A stretch of DNA of 64,000 nt from Streptomyces sp. AW19M42 (lineage in GTDB: Bacteria > Actinomycetota > Actinomycetes > Streptomycetales > Streptomycetaceae), in assembly GCA_000470535.1 (NCBI GenBank), contig CBRG010000154.1:1-64000 (forward strand), in the 5' to 3' direction. This document shows positions 42,932 through 52,132 of this stretch, piece after piece. Below the pieces are notes generated by a model. The model searched no databases and was not told where the DNA came from. It worked only from the letters and a program-made list of their open reading frames with translations. Each line of letters begins with the position of its first letter. The first letter of the stretch is position 1. Made by a program: the position numbers and the translations under genes.

Positions 42932-44626
42932 GTGAGAACAGCACAAGGCACGGCGAAGAACCCAGCACGCAGGAGTCCCGTCGTCGCCGTCCTCCTGACC
43001 GTCCTGGCCACCCTCCTCGGCTTACTCGCCCTCGGCGGTCTCGCTCCGGCGCAGGCCGCCGGACAGGTTCGGCCCGCAGCCGCCGCCACCGGCCTCCACA
43101 TCAGCGACGGCCGGCTACTCGAAGGCAACGGCAGCGACTTCGTCATGCGCGGGGTCAACCACGCCCACGCCTGGTATCCGGGCGAGACGCAGTCGCTCGC
43201 CGACATCAAGGCGACCGGCGCCAACACCGTTCGTGTCGTCCTCTCCGACGGATTCCGCTGGACCGAGAACAGCCCGGCGGACGTCGCCGCCGTCATCGCC
43301 CAGTGCAAGGCCAACCGCCTCATCTGCGTACTTGAGGTGCACGACACCACCGGTTACGGGGAGGACTCCGCCGCCGGCACGCTCGATCACGCCGCCGACT
43401 ACTGGATCGGCCTGAAGGACGTCCTCGCCGGGCAGGAGGACTACGTCGTCATCAACATCGGCAACGAGCCCTGGGGCAACACCGACCCCGCCGGCTGGAC
43501 CGCGCCCACGACCGCCGCGATCCAGAAGCTGCGCGCCGCCGGATTCACGCACACGATCATGGTGGACGCGCCCAACTGGGGCCAGGACTGGCAGGGCGTC
43601 ATGCGGGACAACGCGCAGGCGGTCTACGACGCCGACGCGACCGGCAACCTGGTCTTCTCGATCCACATGTACAGCGTCTACAACACCGCCGAGAAGGTCA
43701 CCGACTACCTGAACGCCTTCGTGGACGCCGGACTGCCGCTGGTCATCGGTGAGTTCGGCGGCCCCGCCGATCAGTACGGCGATCCGGACGAGGACACCAT
43801 GATGGCCACCGCCGAGCAGCTGGGGCTCGGCTACATCGCCTGGTCGTGGAGCGGCAACACCGACCCGGTCCTCGACCTCACGATCGGCTTCGACCCCACG
43901 CGGCTCAGCTCCTGGGGTGAGCGCATCTTCCACGGGGCGGACGGCATCGCCCAGACCTCCCGCGAGGCCACGGTCTACGGCGGAGCCGCAGAGCACGACA
44001 CCGAGGCCCCGACCGCGCCCGGCACCCCGGCCGCCTCCGCCGTGACCGACACCTCCGCGACCCTCGGCTGGGCAGCCGCCACCGACAACGTCGCCGTCAC
44101 CGGCTACGACGTCGTCCGCGTCAGCGGTGACACGGAGACCGCCGTCGCCTCCACCACCGCCGCCTCCGTTACGGTGAGCGGCCTCAACTCCGGTACGGCG
44201 TACACCTTCGCCGTGTACGCGCGCGACGCGGCCGGGAACCGCTCGGCGCGCTCGGCCACGGTAGGCGTCACCACGGACGAGGGCGGTACGACGCCCGGGG
44301 CCGGCTGCTCCGTCGGTTACCGGGTCGTCGGTGAGTGGTCCGGCGGCTTCCAGGGCGAGATCACCATCCGCAACACCGGCACCACCGCCATCGACGGCTG
44401 GACGCTCGGGTTCGCCTTCACCGACGGCCAGACCGTCACCAATATGTGGGGCGGAGTCCCCGCCCAGACCGGGGGTTCGGTGAGCGTCACCCCCGCCTCT
44501 TACACCTCCACGATCGCCGCCGGCGGGTCCGTCACCGTCGGCTTCACCGGGGGGCGGAACGGAACGAACGCCGCCCCGACCTCCTTCACCCTCAGCGGCG
44601 CCACCTGCGCCTCCTCCGCCGCCTGA
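42932..44626 (+). CDS. Secreted GH5 glycoside hydrolase (mannanase/cellulase) with Fn3 and CBM2
   Basis: 564 residues from a GTG at 42932 with GGAG seven bases upstream. The signal peptide (VVAVLLTVLATLLGLLALGG, cleavage after AQA) is followed by a GH5 catalytic domain: GRLLEGNGSDFVMRGVNHAH, ANTVRVVLSDGFRW, VINIGNEPWG with the acid/base Glu, and PLVIGEFGGP with the nucleophile Glu. Then come a fibronectin type III module (TAPGTPAASAVTDTSATLGW) and a CBM2 (CSVGYRVVGEWSGGFQGEIT, WTLGFAFTDGQTVTNMW). The layout matches subfamily GH5_8 beta-mannanases of Streptomyces best; a cellulase is the alternative. The CebR-like box ties it to plant-biomass induction. Confidence 0.92.
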   Translation: MRTAQGTAKNPARRSPVVAVLLTVLATLLGLLALGGLAPAQAAGQVRPAAAATGLHISDGRLLEGNGSDFVMRGVNHAHAWYPGETQSLADIKATGANTVRVVLSDGFRWTENSPADVAAVIAQCKANRLICVLEVHDTTGYGEDSAAGTLDHAADYWIGLKDVLAGQEDYVVINIGNEPWGNTDPAGWTAPTTAAIQKLRAAGFTHTIMVDAPNWGQDWQGVMRDNAQAVYDADATGNLVFSIHMYSVYNTAEKVTDYLNAFVDAGLPLVIGEFGGPADQYGDPDEDTMMATAEQLGLGYIAWSWSGNTDPVLDLTIGFDPTRLSSWGERIFHGADGIAQTSREATVYGGAAEHDTEAPTAPGTPAASAVTDTSATLGWAAATDNVAVTGYDVVRVSGDTETAVASTTAASVTVSGLNSGTAYTFAVYARDAAGNRSARSATVGVTTDEGGTTPGAGCSVGYRVVGEWSGGFQGEITIRNTGTTAIDGWTLGFAFTDGQTVTNMWGGVPAQTGGSVSVTPASYTSTIAAGGSVTVGFTGGRNGTNAAPTSFTLSGATCASSAA

Positions 44627-44645
44627 CGCGGCCGGATACCCTCGG

Positions 44646-44678
44646 CCGACCGGCACGGGGCCGCCCCGTGCCGGTCGG
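44646..44678 (+). terminator. Very strong terminator after the GH5 gene
   Basis: A 15-bp perfect stem (CCGACCGGCACGGGG and complement) with a 3-base loop starts 20 bases after the stop. Confidence 0.9.
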
Positions 44679-44758
44679 CGTGCGAAACCTGCTGGCCCCT
44701 CCCCCGACGCTCCTGATCTACTGATCGGGGCTCGGGCCTCGGGGCTGGAGGGATCTCT

Positions 44759-45202
44759 GTGACGGACGACGGATGCGTGTTCTGCTCGATCGTGCGCGGC
44801 CGGACGGATGCGAGCGTGGTCCACGAGGACGAGTCGGTGCTCGCCTTCATGGATCTCCAGCCCGTGAACCCGGGCCATCTACTGGTCGTTCCCAAGGTCC
44901 ACGCGGTGGGGTTGGAGGACCTTGAGCCGGACGTCGGCGCCCAGGTCTGGAAGGTCGCGCACCGGCTCGGGCGGGCCATGCGCCGGTCGGGCCTGCGCTG
45001 CGAGGGGGTCAACCTCTTCCTCGCGGACGGCGAAGCGGCGTTCCAGGAGGTCTTCCACGTGCACCTCCACATCTTCCCCCGTTTCGCGGGCGATCCCTTC
45101 CGCATACAGGCCGACTGGCACGCGCACGAGCGCGGGCAACTCGACCGCTCGGCCGCCGCCGTCCGCCGCGGACTCGCCGCCCTGGACGGCCCGCAGCCCT
45201 GA
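44759..45202 (+). CDS. HIT-family nucleotide-binding protein
   Basis: 147 residues from a GTG at 44759. The N-terminus has the zinc-site-like CVFCSIVRGR, then LAFMDLQPVNPGHLLVVPK. The histidine triad is FHVHLHIFPRF near residue 100. HIT proteins hydrolyse nucleoside phosphoramidates, Ap4A-type dinucleotides or AMP-lysine; at this size it is Hint-like. It is 99 bases upstream of the alpha/beta hydrolase and may share its transcript. Confidence 0.93.
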   Translation: MTDDGCVFCSIVRGRTDASVVHEDESVLAFMDLQPVNPGHLLVVPKVHAVGLEDLEPDVGAQVWKVAHRLGRAMRRSGLRCEGVNLFLADGEAAFQEVFHVHLHIFPRFAGDPFRIQADWHAHERGQLDRSAAAVRRGLAALDGPQP

Positions 45203-45302
45203 CGCCCGGCGCCTGATGCTCGGCGCCCGACGCCTGCCCCCTGGTGCCTGGTGCCGGGCCCGTTGTGAACCCCAACCCCACCCCCAAGTCCTGGAGGCCC
45301 GT

Positions 45303-46103
45303 ATGTCCTGGTCCGAGCGCACGGTGACGCGGGACGGTGTCCGGCTGGTCTGCCGGGACTGGGGCGGGTCGGGGCAGCCCGTCATCCTGCTGCACGGACT
45401 GGCGGGCCACGCCGGGGAATGGGACACCGTGGCCCGGTCCCCGAGCCCCGGACTCCGGATCGTCGCCGTCGATCAACGCGGGCACGGCGCCGCCGAACGC
45501 CGTCCGCGGGAGGTCTCCCGCGCCGCCTACGTCTCCGACGTCGTCGCCGTGGCCGATCAGCTCGGACTGCGACAGCCCGTCCTCATCGGCCAGTCCCTGG
45601 GCGCCCATACCGCCATGCTCACCGCCGCCGCCCACCCCGCGTACGTACGCGCACTCGTCCTCATCGAGGCGGGGCCGGCTCTCGCGGACCCGAACACGCC
45701 CTCCAAGATCGGCAGTTGGCTGGACACGTGGCCGACGCCGTTCGCCTCGCGCGAAGCCGCCGTCCAGTTCTTCGGCGGCGGACCGCTCGGTGAGGGCTGG
45801 GCGGGCGGACTGGAGGAACGCCAGGACGGCTGGTGGCCACGGTTCGACCGGGACGTCATGGTCGGCGCCCTCACGGAGAACGCACAGCGCCCCTTCTGGG
45901 ACGAGTGGGACGCCGTCGCCTGCCCGACCCTGCTCGTCCTGGGCCAGACCGGCTTCGTCCCGTCGCAGGAGGTCGACGAGATGCTGCGCCGACGCCCCGC
46001 CACCGAGGCCGCCTGCCTCCCCGGTACCGGCCACGACCTGCACCTGGAGCGGCCTGCGGCGCTGCACGACCTGGTCTCCGGGTTCCTGGCCGGAATCGGC
46101 TGA
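45303..46103 (+). CDS. Alpha/beta-fold hydrolase
   Basis: 266 residues from an ATG at 45303 with GGAGG six bases upstream. The oxyanion block is VILLHGLAGHAGEWD, followed by VAVDQRGHGAAERRP. The nucleophile elbow is VLIGQSLGAHTAM (Ser), and the His is in GTGHDLHLERPAAL; the acid is probably in the LVLGQTGFVPSQEVDE region. The substrate is unknown. A short duplicated ggcgcc-rich stretch fills the gap before it. Confidence 0.9.
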   Translation: MSWSERTVTRDGVRLVCRDWGGSGQPVILLHGLAGHAGEWDTVARSPSPGLRIVAVDQRGHGAAERRPREVSRAAYVSDVVAVADQLGLRQPVLIGQSLGAHTAMLTAAAHPAYVRALVLIEAGPALADPNTPSKIGSWLDTWPTPFASREAAVQFFGGGPLGEGWAGGLEERQDGWWPRFDRDVMVGALTENAQRPFWDEWDAVACPTLLVLGQTGFVPSQEVDEMLRRRPATEAACLPGTGHDLHLERPAALHDLVSGFLAGIG

Positions 46104-46237
46104 GGGGCGGGGTGCGGAACCGGCTGACCGGATCCGTGGGCTCGCTGCTCAGTCCACCATTTCGCACCACGTCTCCGCCCAGGCCGAGGCACGGTACCTG
46201 TTGGCCGGGCGGATGATCCTGTCCGGACGCGAACGGT

Positions 46238-46840
46238 TCAGCGCCGGTCAGCGGCACGGTCGTACGTCAGGAACATCGCCCCGCTGTCCAGGACCTTGTG
46301 ATCCGTGAGCGTCCAGGCGTTCGGGCTGAACGTGGCCCCGCCCGAGAAGAGCGGGATGCCCGCGCCGATGGTCATCGGGCTCAGCTTGACGATCAGGGTG
46401 TCGATCTCGGAGTACAGCGCGCCCGCGAGTTCCCCGCCGCCGACCAGCCAGATGTCCTTGCCGTCCGCCTGCTTGAGCTCCCTGACCCGGGCCACCGGGT
46501 CGTCCGCCACGACCTCCACCGCGGGGTCCGGGCTTTCGCCGAGTGTCCGGGAGAACACGATGTGCCGCAGATGCGGGTAGGCGTCGGTCACCCCGGCCTT
46601 GAGGCCGGTCTCGTAGGACCTGCGGCCTTCGAGGACGGTGTCGAAGTGCGTGCCCGGCGCCGATATGGACAGCGCGGTACGGGCCGGGCCGGGCAGGGTC
46701 TCCGGGTACTCGGCGATCATGTGCGCGATGTAGTCCTCCGGGACCGGCCAGAATCCGTCCGGACCGGTGGGGTCGGCACCGTCCGGGCCGGCGATGAAGC
46801 CGTCCAGCGTGGTGGCGATGTAGTACACGAGCTTGCGCAC
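46238..46840 (-). CDS. Dihydrofolate reductase-family (RibD C-terminal-like) protein
   Basis: 200 residues from a GTG at 46840. The fold signature is RKLVYYIATTLDGFIAGPDG at the start, FDTVLEGRRSYETGL, HIVFSRTLGESPDPAVEVV, and the NADPH loop DIWLVGGGELAGALYSEIDT near 135-155, ending with LMLSPMTIGAGIPLF-like KLSPMTIGAGIPLFSG. Members of this family reduce assorted substrates; most are not true DHFR. Monocistronic, convergent with the hydrolase. Confidence 0.9.
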   Translation of the reverse strand: MRKLVYYIATTLDGFIAGPDGADPTGPDGFWPVPEDYIAHMIAEYPETLPGPARTALSISAPGTHFDTVLEGRRSYETGLKAGVTDAYPHLRHIVFSRTLGESPDPAVEVVADDPVARVRELKQADGKDIWLVGGGELAGALYSEIDTLIVKLSPMTIGAGIPLFSGGATFSPNAWTLTDHKVLDSGAMFLTYDRAADRR

Positions 46841-46986
46841 GGAGGCCCTTTCGTCCACGGCGGCCGCCACGGGGCGGGCGGCCCTCGGGGGTCATGATCA
46901 AACAGGCCCGCCCGCCGCGCAACGGGAATCGCTGCTTCCGTGCACCCGCCCCGAGGCGTCCCTGCGCCCCGGGGCGGAGTACGACG

Positions 46987-47253
46987 TCAGCAGTACGGGA
47001 GGCCGGGCGCCGGGTCCACGTCGGTGAAGACGCGGGACGCCGGGATGTAGCCGTAAGCCCCGTGGTCATCGCCGTTGGTGTAGTACCAGACGTTGTTGCC
47101 GCCGCTGTGCTTCTCGCCGCGCACGTAGCACTTGAACCAGCTGTACGTGGTGCGCGGCGTGTCGACCTGGGAGATGCGGTTGCCGCGGGTGGCTGAGGGC
47201 TCGGTGCACGGGTGGTTGAGCAGGCCGCTCGGAGCGTAGTTGCCGCAGTTCAT
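46987..47253 (-). pseudogene. Truncated secreted-type protein, signal peptide missing
   Basis: 88 residues from an ATG at 47253. The sequence CGNYAPSGLLNHPCTEPSAT, then TTYSWFKCYVRGEKHSGGNN and WYYTNGDDHGAYGYIPAS, is that of small secreted SH3-like Streptomyces proteins with paired cysteines. Such proteins need a signal peptide, but upstream of the ATG is the 20-bp inverted repeat and sequence belonging to another gene. The 5' part was therefore lost, or moved, at the repeat. Confidence 0.6.
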
Positions 47254-47292
47254 CCCCGAACTGTCCCCGGAGCAGTTCGGGGATGAACTGCG
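47244..47292. repeat. 20-bp perfect inverted repeat at a gene junction
   Basis: Left arm 47244-47263 and right arm 47273-47292 are exact complements with a 9-base spacer; each arm also contains CAGTTC...GAACTG. It sits exactly where two unrelated gene fragments meet. Confidence 0.85.
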
Positions 47293-47413
47293 CGGCGGGC
47301 CGACGCGGGTGGAGCTGTCCGCCGGGGCGGCCGATGCGGCGACCGGCCGCCGGCTGTGGGAGCTCTCGGAACGGGCGACGGGGGTGCGGTTCGCGTTCCC
47401 CACCCGTGCCTGA
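47261..47413 (+). pseudogene. C-terminal fragment of a short-chain dehydrogenase
   Basis: The plus-strand frame ending at TGA 47411-47413 reads AATGRRLWELSERATGVRF near its end, the tail commonly found in Streptomyces retinol-dehydrogenase-like SDR proteins. The Rossmann and Tyr-x-x-x-Lys parts are absent. It begins within the inverted repeat, so it is a remnant joined there to the truncated secreted-protein gene. Confidence 0.5.
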
Positions 47414-47529
47414 CGCCCCTTCCCCCTGCCCCTCCTCCTTCCCTCACCCCTCCCTGCCTCACGGGTGCTTCGGGCCCGTCCGGAGTGTTTCCGACCCGGC
47501 GCGGGAGCCGGCCGCGCAGAGTAGTGCGT

Positions 47530-48276
47530 ATGACGACACCCGCAGAGCTGCTCCGCTCGTTCGCCCGCACCCGCGCCTCGCTCGACGGCGAGGAGGTCAC
47601 GTACTGGTGGTCCGGCGACGTGTACGCCTGGTCCCCCGACGAGCCCTACCAGCGCGTCTTCGGCCTCGAAGGGCTCAACGTCGCCCGTCTGGTCCAGGAC
47701 GCCGAGGCCGGTCCCGACGCCTACCAACTGCTCACCCGTGAGGCTGCCTTCTACCTGGACCCCGCGAGCCGCGAGATCCTGGAGACCTGGCAGGACCTGC
47801 CCGTGGTGCACATCTGGAACGACCCGGCGAACCAGAAGTGGCGGCCCTTCCCGATCCCGGTGACCGAGCTGGGCGGGCAGGTCTGCTTCAGCCTGGAGAT
47901 CCCCCTCGCCTACCCCTCACCGCTGCCGGTGGCCCAGTACCCCGTCCACTCGGCCGGTGACACGTACAAGGCCCTGGAGCTCTTCCAGTTCTTCGCCGGC
48001 CGGGCAGACCTGGCAGGGCCGGCACCCAGCGTGCCGGGCACCATGTCGTGGACCCGGATGTCCCCGTGGCTCCCGTGGATGGCCCGCGGTCAGCGGCCCG
48101 GTGGCCTCACCTACCACTGCCGGGGCCGCAAGCTCGGCTCGTACGCCGAGGTCCCCGAGCGGACCCGGGCCTATATCGCCGCCCACCATCCGGAGTTCGC
48201 CCACGCCCCGGAGAAGTGGAGCGAGCCGAACGAGACCAGCTGGACGTACTTCCGCAAGCTCAACCCGCCGGAGTAG
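47530..48276 (+). CDS. DUF1838 family protein
   Basis: 248 residues from an ATG at 47530. DUF1838 features are visible: DGEEVTYWWSGDVYAWSPDE near the start, FGLEGLNVARLV, DLPVVHIWNDPANQKW, SWTRMSPWLPWMARGQRPGG and YHCRGRKLGSYAEVPER. No activity is established for this family, which often neighbours SDR-type genes; an SDR fragment indeed lies just upstream. The 3' end overlaps the convergent GNAT frame by 17 bases. Confidence 0.85.
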   Translation: MTTPAELLRSFARTRASLDGEEVTYWWSGDVYAWSPDEPYQRVFGLEGLNVARLVQDAEAGPDAYQLLTREAAFYLDPASREILETWQDLPVVHIWNDPANQKWRPFPIPVTELGGQVCFSLEIPLAYPSPLPVAQYPVHSAGDTYKALELFQFFAGRADLAGPAPSVPGTMSWTRMSPWLPWMARGQRPGGLTYHCRGRKLGSYAEVPERTRAYIAAHHPEFAHAPEKWSEPNETSWTYFRKLNPPE

Positions 48277-48709
48277 CAGTCGGACCGGCCCCCGCATCGG
48301 CACCCGCATCGGCCTCGACCGCCCGGGGGCACAGGCCCCGGCCGCGGGCCGACGGGACGGTCCGGTAGGCGAGTTCGGCCGAACCGCCCCGCAGCTCGGA
48401 GGACTTCAGGGCGACTCTGCCCAACAGCGCGTCGATCTCCGCGTCGACGAGTGCCCAGTGGGCGCCCCGCTCGGACGGCCATTCGCTCCGCCACGCCTCG
48501 ATCCGGCCCCGCGCCTCCGCCACCGAGTCGGCCCGCCGCACGTGCCAGTGCTGGATCGCCGGGTCCCGGAACGCCTCCCGTACCGCGTCGGCGTCGGTGA
48601 GCAGCCAGGGCCGCAGCACGGCCTCGGCCGCGACGGGCAGGGTGGGCCGGCCGGCCGGTCGCGGCCGGCCCACCCTGCCGGGTACCGCGGAAGCAACCAG
48701 GTACGGCAT
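48260..48709 (-). pseudogene. GNAT acetyltransferase with a damaged C-terminus
   Basis: 149 codons from an ATG at 48709. The first 115 residues follow RimJ/RimL-type GNAT proteins (LRPWLLTDADAVREAFRDPA, HWALVDAEIDALLGRVAL, AELAYRTVPSARGRGL). The acetyl-CoA loop should then be followed by another 60 residues, but the frame turns into low-complexity ADAGADAGAG and stops. The family is usually about 180 residues. It is probably non-functional. Confidence 0.65.
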
Positions 48710-48834
48710 GAGGGGAATTGTTACAGACGGGGTCCGGCCGCACCGGCTCGGCCCGAGAGCTCCGGCGCTCCCTGGCCCGGATTTGGATAGGGTGCCGTTT
48801 CGACAGCAGCGCTCTGCGGGGGAGATACGAGTTC

Positions 48835-50757
48835 ATGAGCGGTCAGCAGCCAAGCGGGGGCAGCGGCTCCCAGGTATTTCAGCCACTCACAGCCGACGAT
48901 CCGGCCACCATCGCCGGGTACCGGCTGGCCGCCAAGCTCGGTGCGGGCGGCATGGGGAAGGTGTACCTGTCGTACACGCCCGGCGGGCGGCCCGTGGCCA
49001 TCAAGGTGATCCGGCCGGAGTTCGGTGAGGACCCCGAGTTCCGGCGGCGGTTCACCCAGGAGGTGCAGTCCGCGCAGCGCGTGCAGGGGCTGTTCACCGC
49101 GCCGGTCATCGACGCGGACACCAACGGCGCGCAGCCGTGGCTGGCCACCGCCTACGTGCCGGGGCCCTCGCTCGCCGATGCGGTCGTCGCGCACGGGGCG
49201 CTGCCGGTCGAGGCGGTCCTGCTGCTGATCGCCGGTATGGCCGAGGCGCTTCACGTCATCCACGGCGCGGGCATCGTGCACCGCGACCTCAAGCCGTCCA
49301 ACGTGCTGCTCGCCGCCGACGGGCCCCGCGTCATCGACTTCGGCATCGCGTACGCGGCCGACGCGACCTCGCTCACCGGCAGCGGCGTCACCATCGGCAC
49401 CCCGTCGTTCATGGCCCCGGAGCAGGCGGCCGGGCGGCGGGTCACCCCGGCCACCGACATCTTCGCGCTCGGCCAGGTCGCGGCGTTCGCGGCGGCCGGG
49501 GTGCCCGCCTTCGGGGAGGGGACCTCGCACGGGGTGCTCTACCGGATCGTCCACGAGGAGCCCGACCTCAGCCGCGTTCCGGAACGGCTGATGGAGCTGG
49601 TGAGCCGGTGCCTGGCCAAGGACCCGGAGGCCAGGCCCTCGGTGGCCGAGGTCATCGAGCTGTGCCAGACCGCGAACGCGGAAACGGTGCTGCGTCGCCC
49701 CGAGGACTGGCTGCCGAGCCCGGTCGCCGCCGACATCACCGTACGGGCGGCGGCCCCGGCCCCCGCCCAGACCCCGCCGCCCCCGGCCACCGCCCCGGCC
49801 ACGCCTCCCGGCCAGGCCGCCGGATACTCGCCGACCACTCCGGCGGCGCCGAGCACCCCGCCCCCGGGGTTCGGTCCGGCTCACACGCCGCCGCCCGGCC
49901 AGTACGCCGAGACGGCCCAGGGCTCCTATCCCCTCCAGCCGCCGCACGCGCAGCCGACCCAGCCCGCCCACCCTGGCCAGCAGTACCCCACCGGTCCTCA
50001 GCCGCAGGCCCAGCACCAGACCCCGGCCCACACGTCCGGCTCGTATCCCGCCCAGGCGCAGACCTACCCCGGGCATCTCCCGCCCCAGGGGCAGCAGACC
50101 CACCCCACGCCCCCGCCCGCGAAGAGCCGGCGCGGCCGGATCGCCGTCATCGCCATCGCCGCCGCGCTGGTCTTCGCCATCTCGGGCGCCGGAGCGGCGT
50201 ACTACGTGCTCAAGGACGACGGCAAGGAGACGCAGAACAACGCCTCCCCGAAGACCAGTGCCTCCCCCAAGGACAACAGCTCCTCGCGTGACGACGCCTC
50301 GCCGGACGCGGCCGGTTCACCGGCGGGCGACCAGGGCAGCGAGGCCGAGGCCGACCGGACCCCGCAGGCCGACCCCGAGCCCGCCGAGTACAAGTCCATC
50401 AATCTCACCGAGGGCTACCACCTGACGCTCGGGGACGAGAACCTCCGGCCGCAGGAGGGCGAGGACGAGGGGTACGAACTGTCCTACGACAGTGGCGGGG
50501 ACCTCGACGCGGAGAGCGACGAGGGGAAGCTGATCCTGCTCAATCCGGGGCAGGAGGGCTCGCTGGACATCTGCCGCGCGGACACCCGGTTCGCGAAGAA
50601 CATCCCCTTGGAGAAGCTCACCAAGGGGCGCCAGGTCTGCATCATCACGGGTACGGGGCACATCGGCCTCCTGACGTACCAGGGCCACTCGCCGGAGGAC
50701 TCGCCCAGTACGTACATGACGGTGGACGTGACCGTCTGGCGCAACGCGGACCAGTGA
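48835..50757 (+). CDS. Membrane Ser/Thr protein kinase (PknB-like)
   Basis: 640 residues from an ATG at 48835 with GGGGAGA upstream. The kinase domain spans about 28-285: glycine loop LGAGGMGKVYLSYTPGG, VAIKVIRPEF (Lys), HRDLKPSNVLLA (catalytic loop), VIDFGIAYA (DFG), FMAPEQAAG and LVSRCLAKDPEARPS. A Pro/Gln-rich linker of about 150 residues follows, then one membrane helix (IAVIAIAAALVFAISGAGAA). The extracellular part is about 185 residues: a Ser/Asp-rich stalk and a compact domain with two cysteines (LDICRADTRF and RQVCIITGTG). It lacks PASTA repeats, so its signal is unknown. Confidence 0.93.
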   Translation: MSGQQPSGGSGSQVFQPLTADDPATIAGYRLAAKLGAGGMGKVYLSYTPGGRPVAIKVIRPEFGEDPEFRRRFTQEVQSAQRVQGLFTAPVIDADTNGAQPWLATAYVPGPSLADAVVAHGALPVEAVLLLIAGMAEALHVIHGAGIVHRDLKPSNVLLAADGPRVIDFGIAYAADATSLTGSGVTIGTPSFMAPEQAAGRRVTPATDIFALGQVAAFAAAGVPAFGEGTSHGVLYRIVHEEPDLSRVPERLMELVSRCLAKDPEARPSVAEVIELCQTANAETVLRRPEDWLPSPVAADITVRAAAPAPAQTPPPPATAPATPPGQAAGYSPTTPAAPSTPPPGFGPAHTPPPGQYAETAQGSYPLQPPHAQPTQPAHPGQQYPTGPQPQAQHQTPAHTSGSYPAQAQTYPGHLPPQGQQTHPTPPPAKSRRGRIAVIAIAAALVFAISGAGAAYYVLKDDGKETQNNASPKTSASPKDNSSSRDDASPDAAGSPAGDQGSEAEADRTPQADPEPAEYKSINLTEGYHLTLGDENLRPQEGEDEGYELSYDSGGDLDAESDEGKLILLNPGQEGSLDICRADTRFAKNIPLEKLTKGRQVCIITGTGHIGLLTYQGHSPEDSPSTYMTVDVTVWRNADQ

Positions 50758-50782
50758 CGCCGGGCGCGAAGTAGTGCGCGTG

Positions 50783-50829
50783 CGCGGGTGAGGGCCGGGA
50801 GGGGATGCCCCCCCCGGCCCTCACCCGCG
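50783..50829. terminator. Bidirectional terminator between the kinase and the acetamidase
   Basis: A 17-bp perfect stem (CGCGGGTGAGGGCCGGG and complement) with a 13-base loop lies between two convergent stops. Confidence 0.88.
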
Positions 50830-50848
50830 ATGCCGTCTACGTCCGCGC

Positions 50849-51772
50849 CTACGCCCCGCCCAGCAACTCCCGCTCCACGTGGGCCGACACCACCCAGTTC
50901 GGCGCGTCCACGATCTCGGAGATCCTCAGGTCCGCCGCCACGCTCGCCAGCAGGTAGGCGTCCTCCGGAACGAGCCCCGTCCGGGCCGAGATCTCGTCGA
51001 TCAGCGCGCGGACCGCGTCCTTCGCCGCCTCCATCAGGTCCGGCCCGATGCCCGTCGTGGCCAGGGCGGCGCCGGGCCTGGCGCTGACCGGGTCCGTCTC
51101 GATCACCGGTGTGCGGGGCGCCGCACCCTTGCGGACGTCCACCCGCAGCCGCACCGTCGCCCGTGTCTCGACGCCCGTACCGCAGACCTCACCGTCGCCC
51201 ATCGCGGCGTGCGCGTCGCCCGCCGAGAGCAGGGCGCCCGGTACCCCGACGGGCAGGATGAGCCGGGCGCCGGGGCCGATGTGGCGGATGTCCATGTTGC
51301 CGCCCCAGCGGCGGGGCGGGATGACCGAGTGCGGTCCGGGCTCCGGCGGGGCGACGCCGATCGTCCCGATCATCGGCACCACCGGAATCCGCAGGCCGGG
51401 CAGCAGTTCGGCGTATCCGCCTGTGATCGTCGAGATGCGCAGGTACGGGTCGGGAAAGTCGTCCGTGAGCAGCCCGAATCCGGGCAGGCAGGCCGTCCAG
51501 CCCCACTCCCCGACCTGTACGTCGATGATGTCGACGACCAGCGCGTCACCGGGCTCTGCCCCGGCCACGTGCAGGGGGCCGGTGACGGGGTTGAGGGTGC
51601 CGAAGTCGAGCTCGGCGAGGTCTGCGGCGGTCGATCCGGCGACCAGCTGGCCGCCGCTCGCGTCCTGGAACTCCAGGACCGCCTCGTCACCGGGGGCGAG
51701 CGTGGCGACGGGTTCGACCGTCCGGTCCCAGGCGTGGTGCACCTGTCCGCTGTGGATGCTGAAGTCACTCAT
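50849..51772 (-). CDS. Acetamidase/formamidase family protein
   Basis: 307 residues from an ATG at 51772 (MSDFSIHSGQVHHAWDRTVE). FmdA/AmdA blocks include LAPGDEAVLEFQDASGGQL, LNPVTGPLHVAGAEPGDALV, GTIGVAPPEPGPHSVIPPRR, the metal/active-site region GNMDIRHIGPGARLILPV and LLSAGDAHAAMGDGEVCGTG. It should hydrolyse short amides to ammonia and a carboxylate in the cytoplasm. Length is normal for the family. Confidence 0.93.
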   Translation of the reverse strand: MSDFSIHSGQVHHAWDRTVEPVATLAPGDEAVLEFQDASGGQLVAGSTAADLAELDFGTLNPVTGPLHVAGAEPGDALVVDIIDVQVGEWGWTACLPGFGLLTDDFPDPYLRISTITGGYAELLPGLRIPVVPMIGTIGVAPPEPGPHSVIPPRRWGGNMDIRHIGPGARLILPVGVPGALLSAGDAHAAMGDGEVCGTGVETRATVRLRVDVRKGAAPRTPVIETDPVSARPGAALATTGIGPDLMEAAKDAVRALIDEISARTGLVPEDAYLLASVAADLRISEIVDAPNWVVSAHVERELLGGA

Positions 51773-52132
51773 GAACGGCGGGGCCTCCAGGTCGGGTTCG
51801 GTGCGGTGCGCGCGGTCGGCGGGGCTGCCGTCCGCACGGCACCGCCGATCCTGGCGCGGCCGTGCCGGTTGCACAACACAGCCGGTCCGGGGCGGTCCGC
51901 CTCCCGGCGTGACCCACATGGCCGAAGGCGGGACCGGGAGGCGGTTCCCGTTCGAGTGAGCACGTGCCGCGTGCGAGTGAATCCGTGGCCAGTCGGGGCC
52001 GGCGCCGGGCCAGACTCGGGCCGGAACGATCTTGCATCGTTCCGCGCCCGTCCCCGTCAGACCGTGCCGGTCCGGCCCCGATCGAACCGTGCGACGAACA
52101 GCACGGCGAACCCCACAAGGAGTGCCCCCACC
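51773..52132. promoter_or_regulatory. Divergent gap with one small inverted repeat
   Basis: No gene is seen. CGGAACGAT and ATCGTTCCG (52022-52044, 5-base spacer) form a possible operator about 90 bases before the small secreted-protein gene. The rest is GC-rich without other clear signals. Confidence 0.5.

Noticed and set aside
48718-48834. N-terminal extension of the Ser/Thr kinase from an upstream start
   Set aside because: The extra 39 residues are not kinase-like, and GGGGAGA sits properly before the ATG at 48835.
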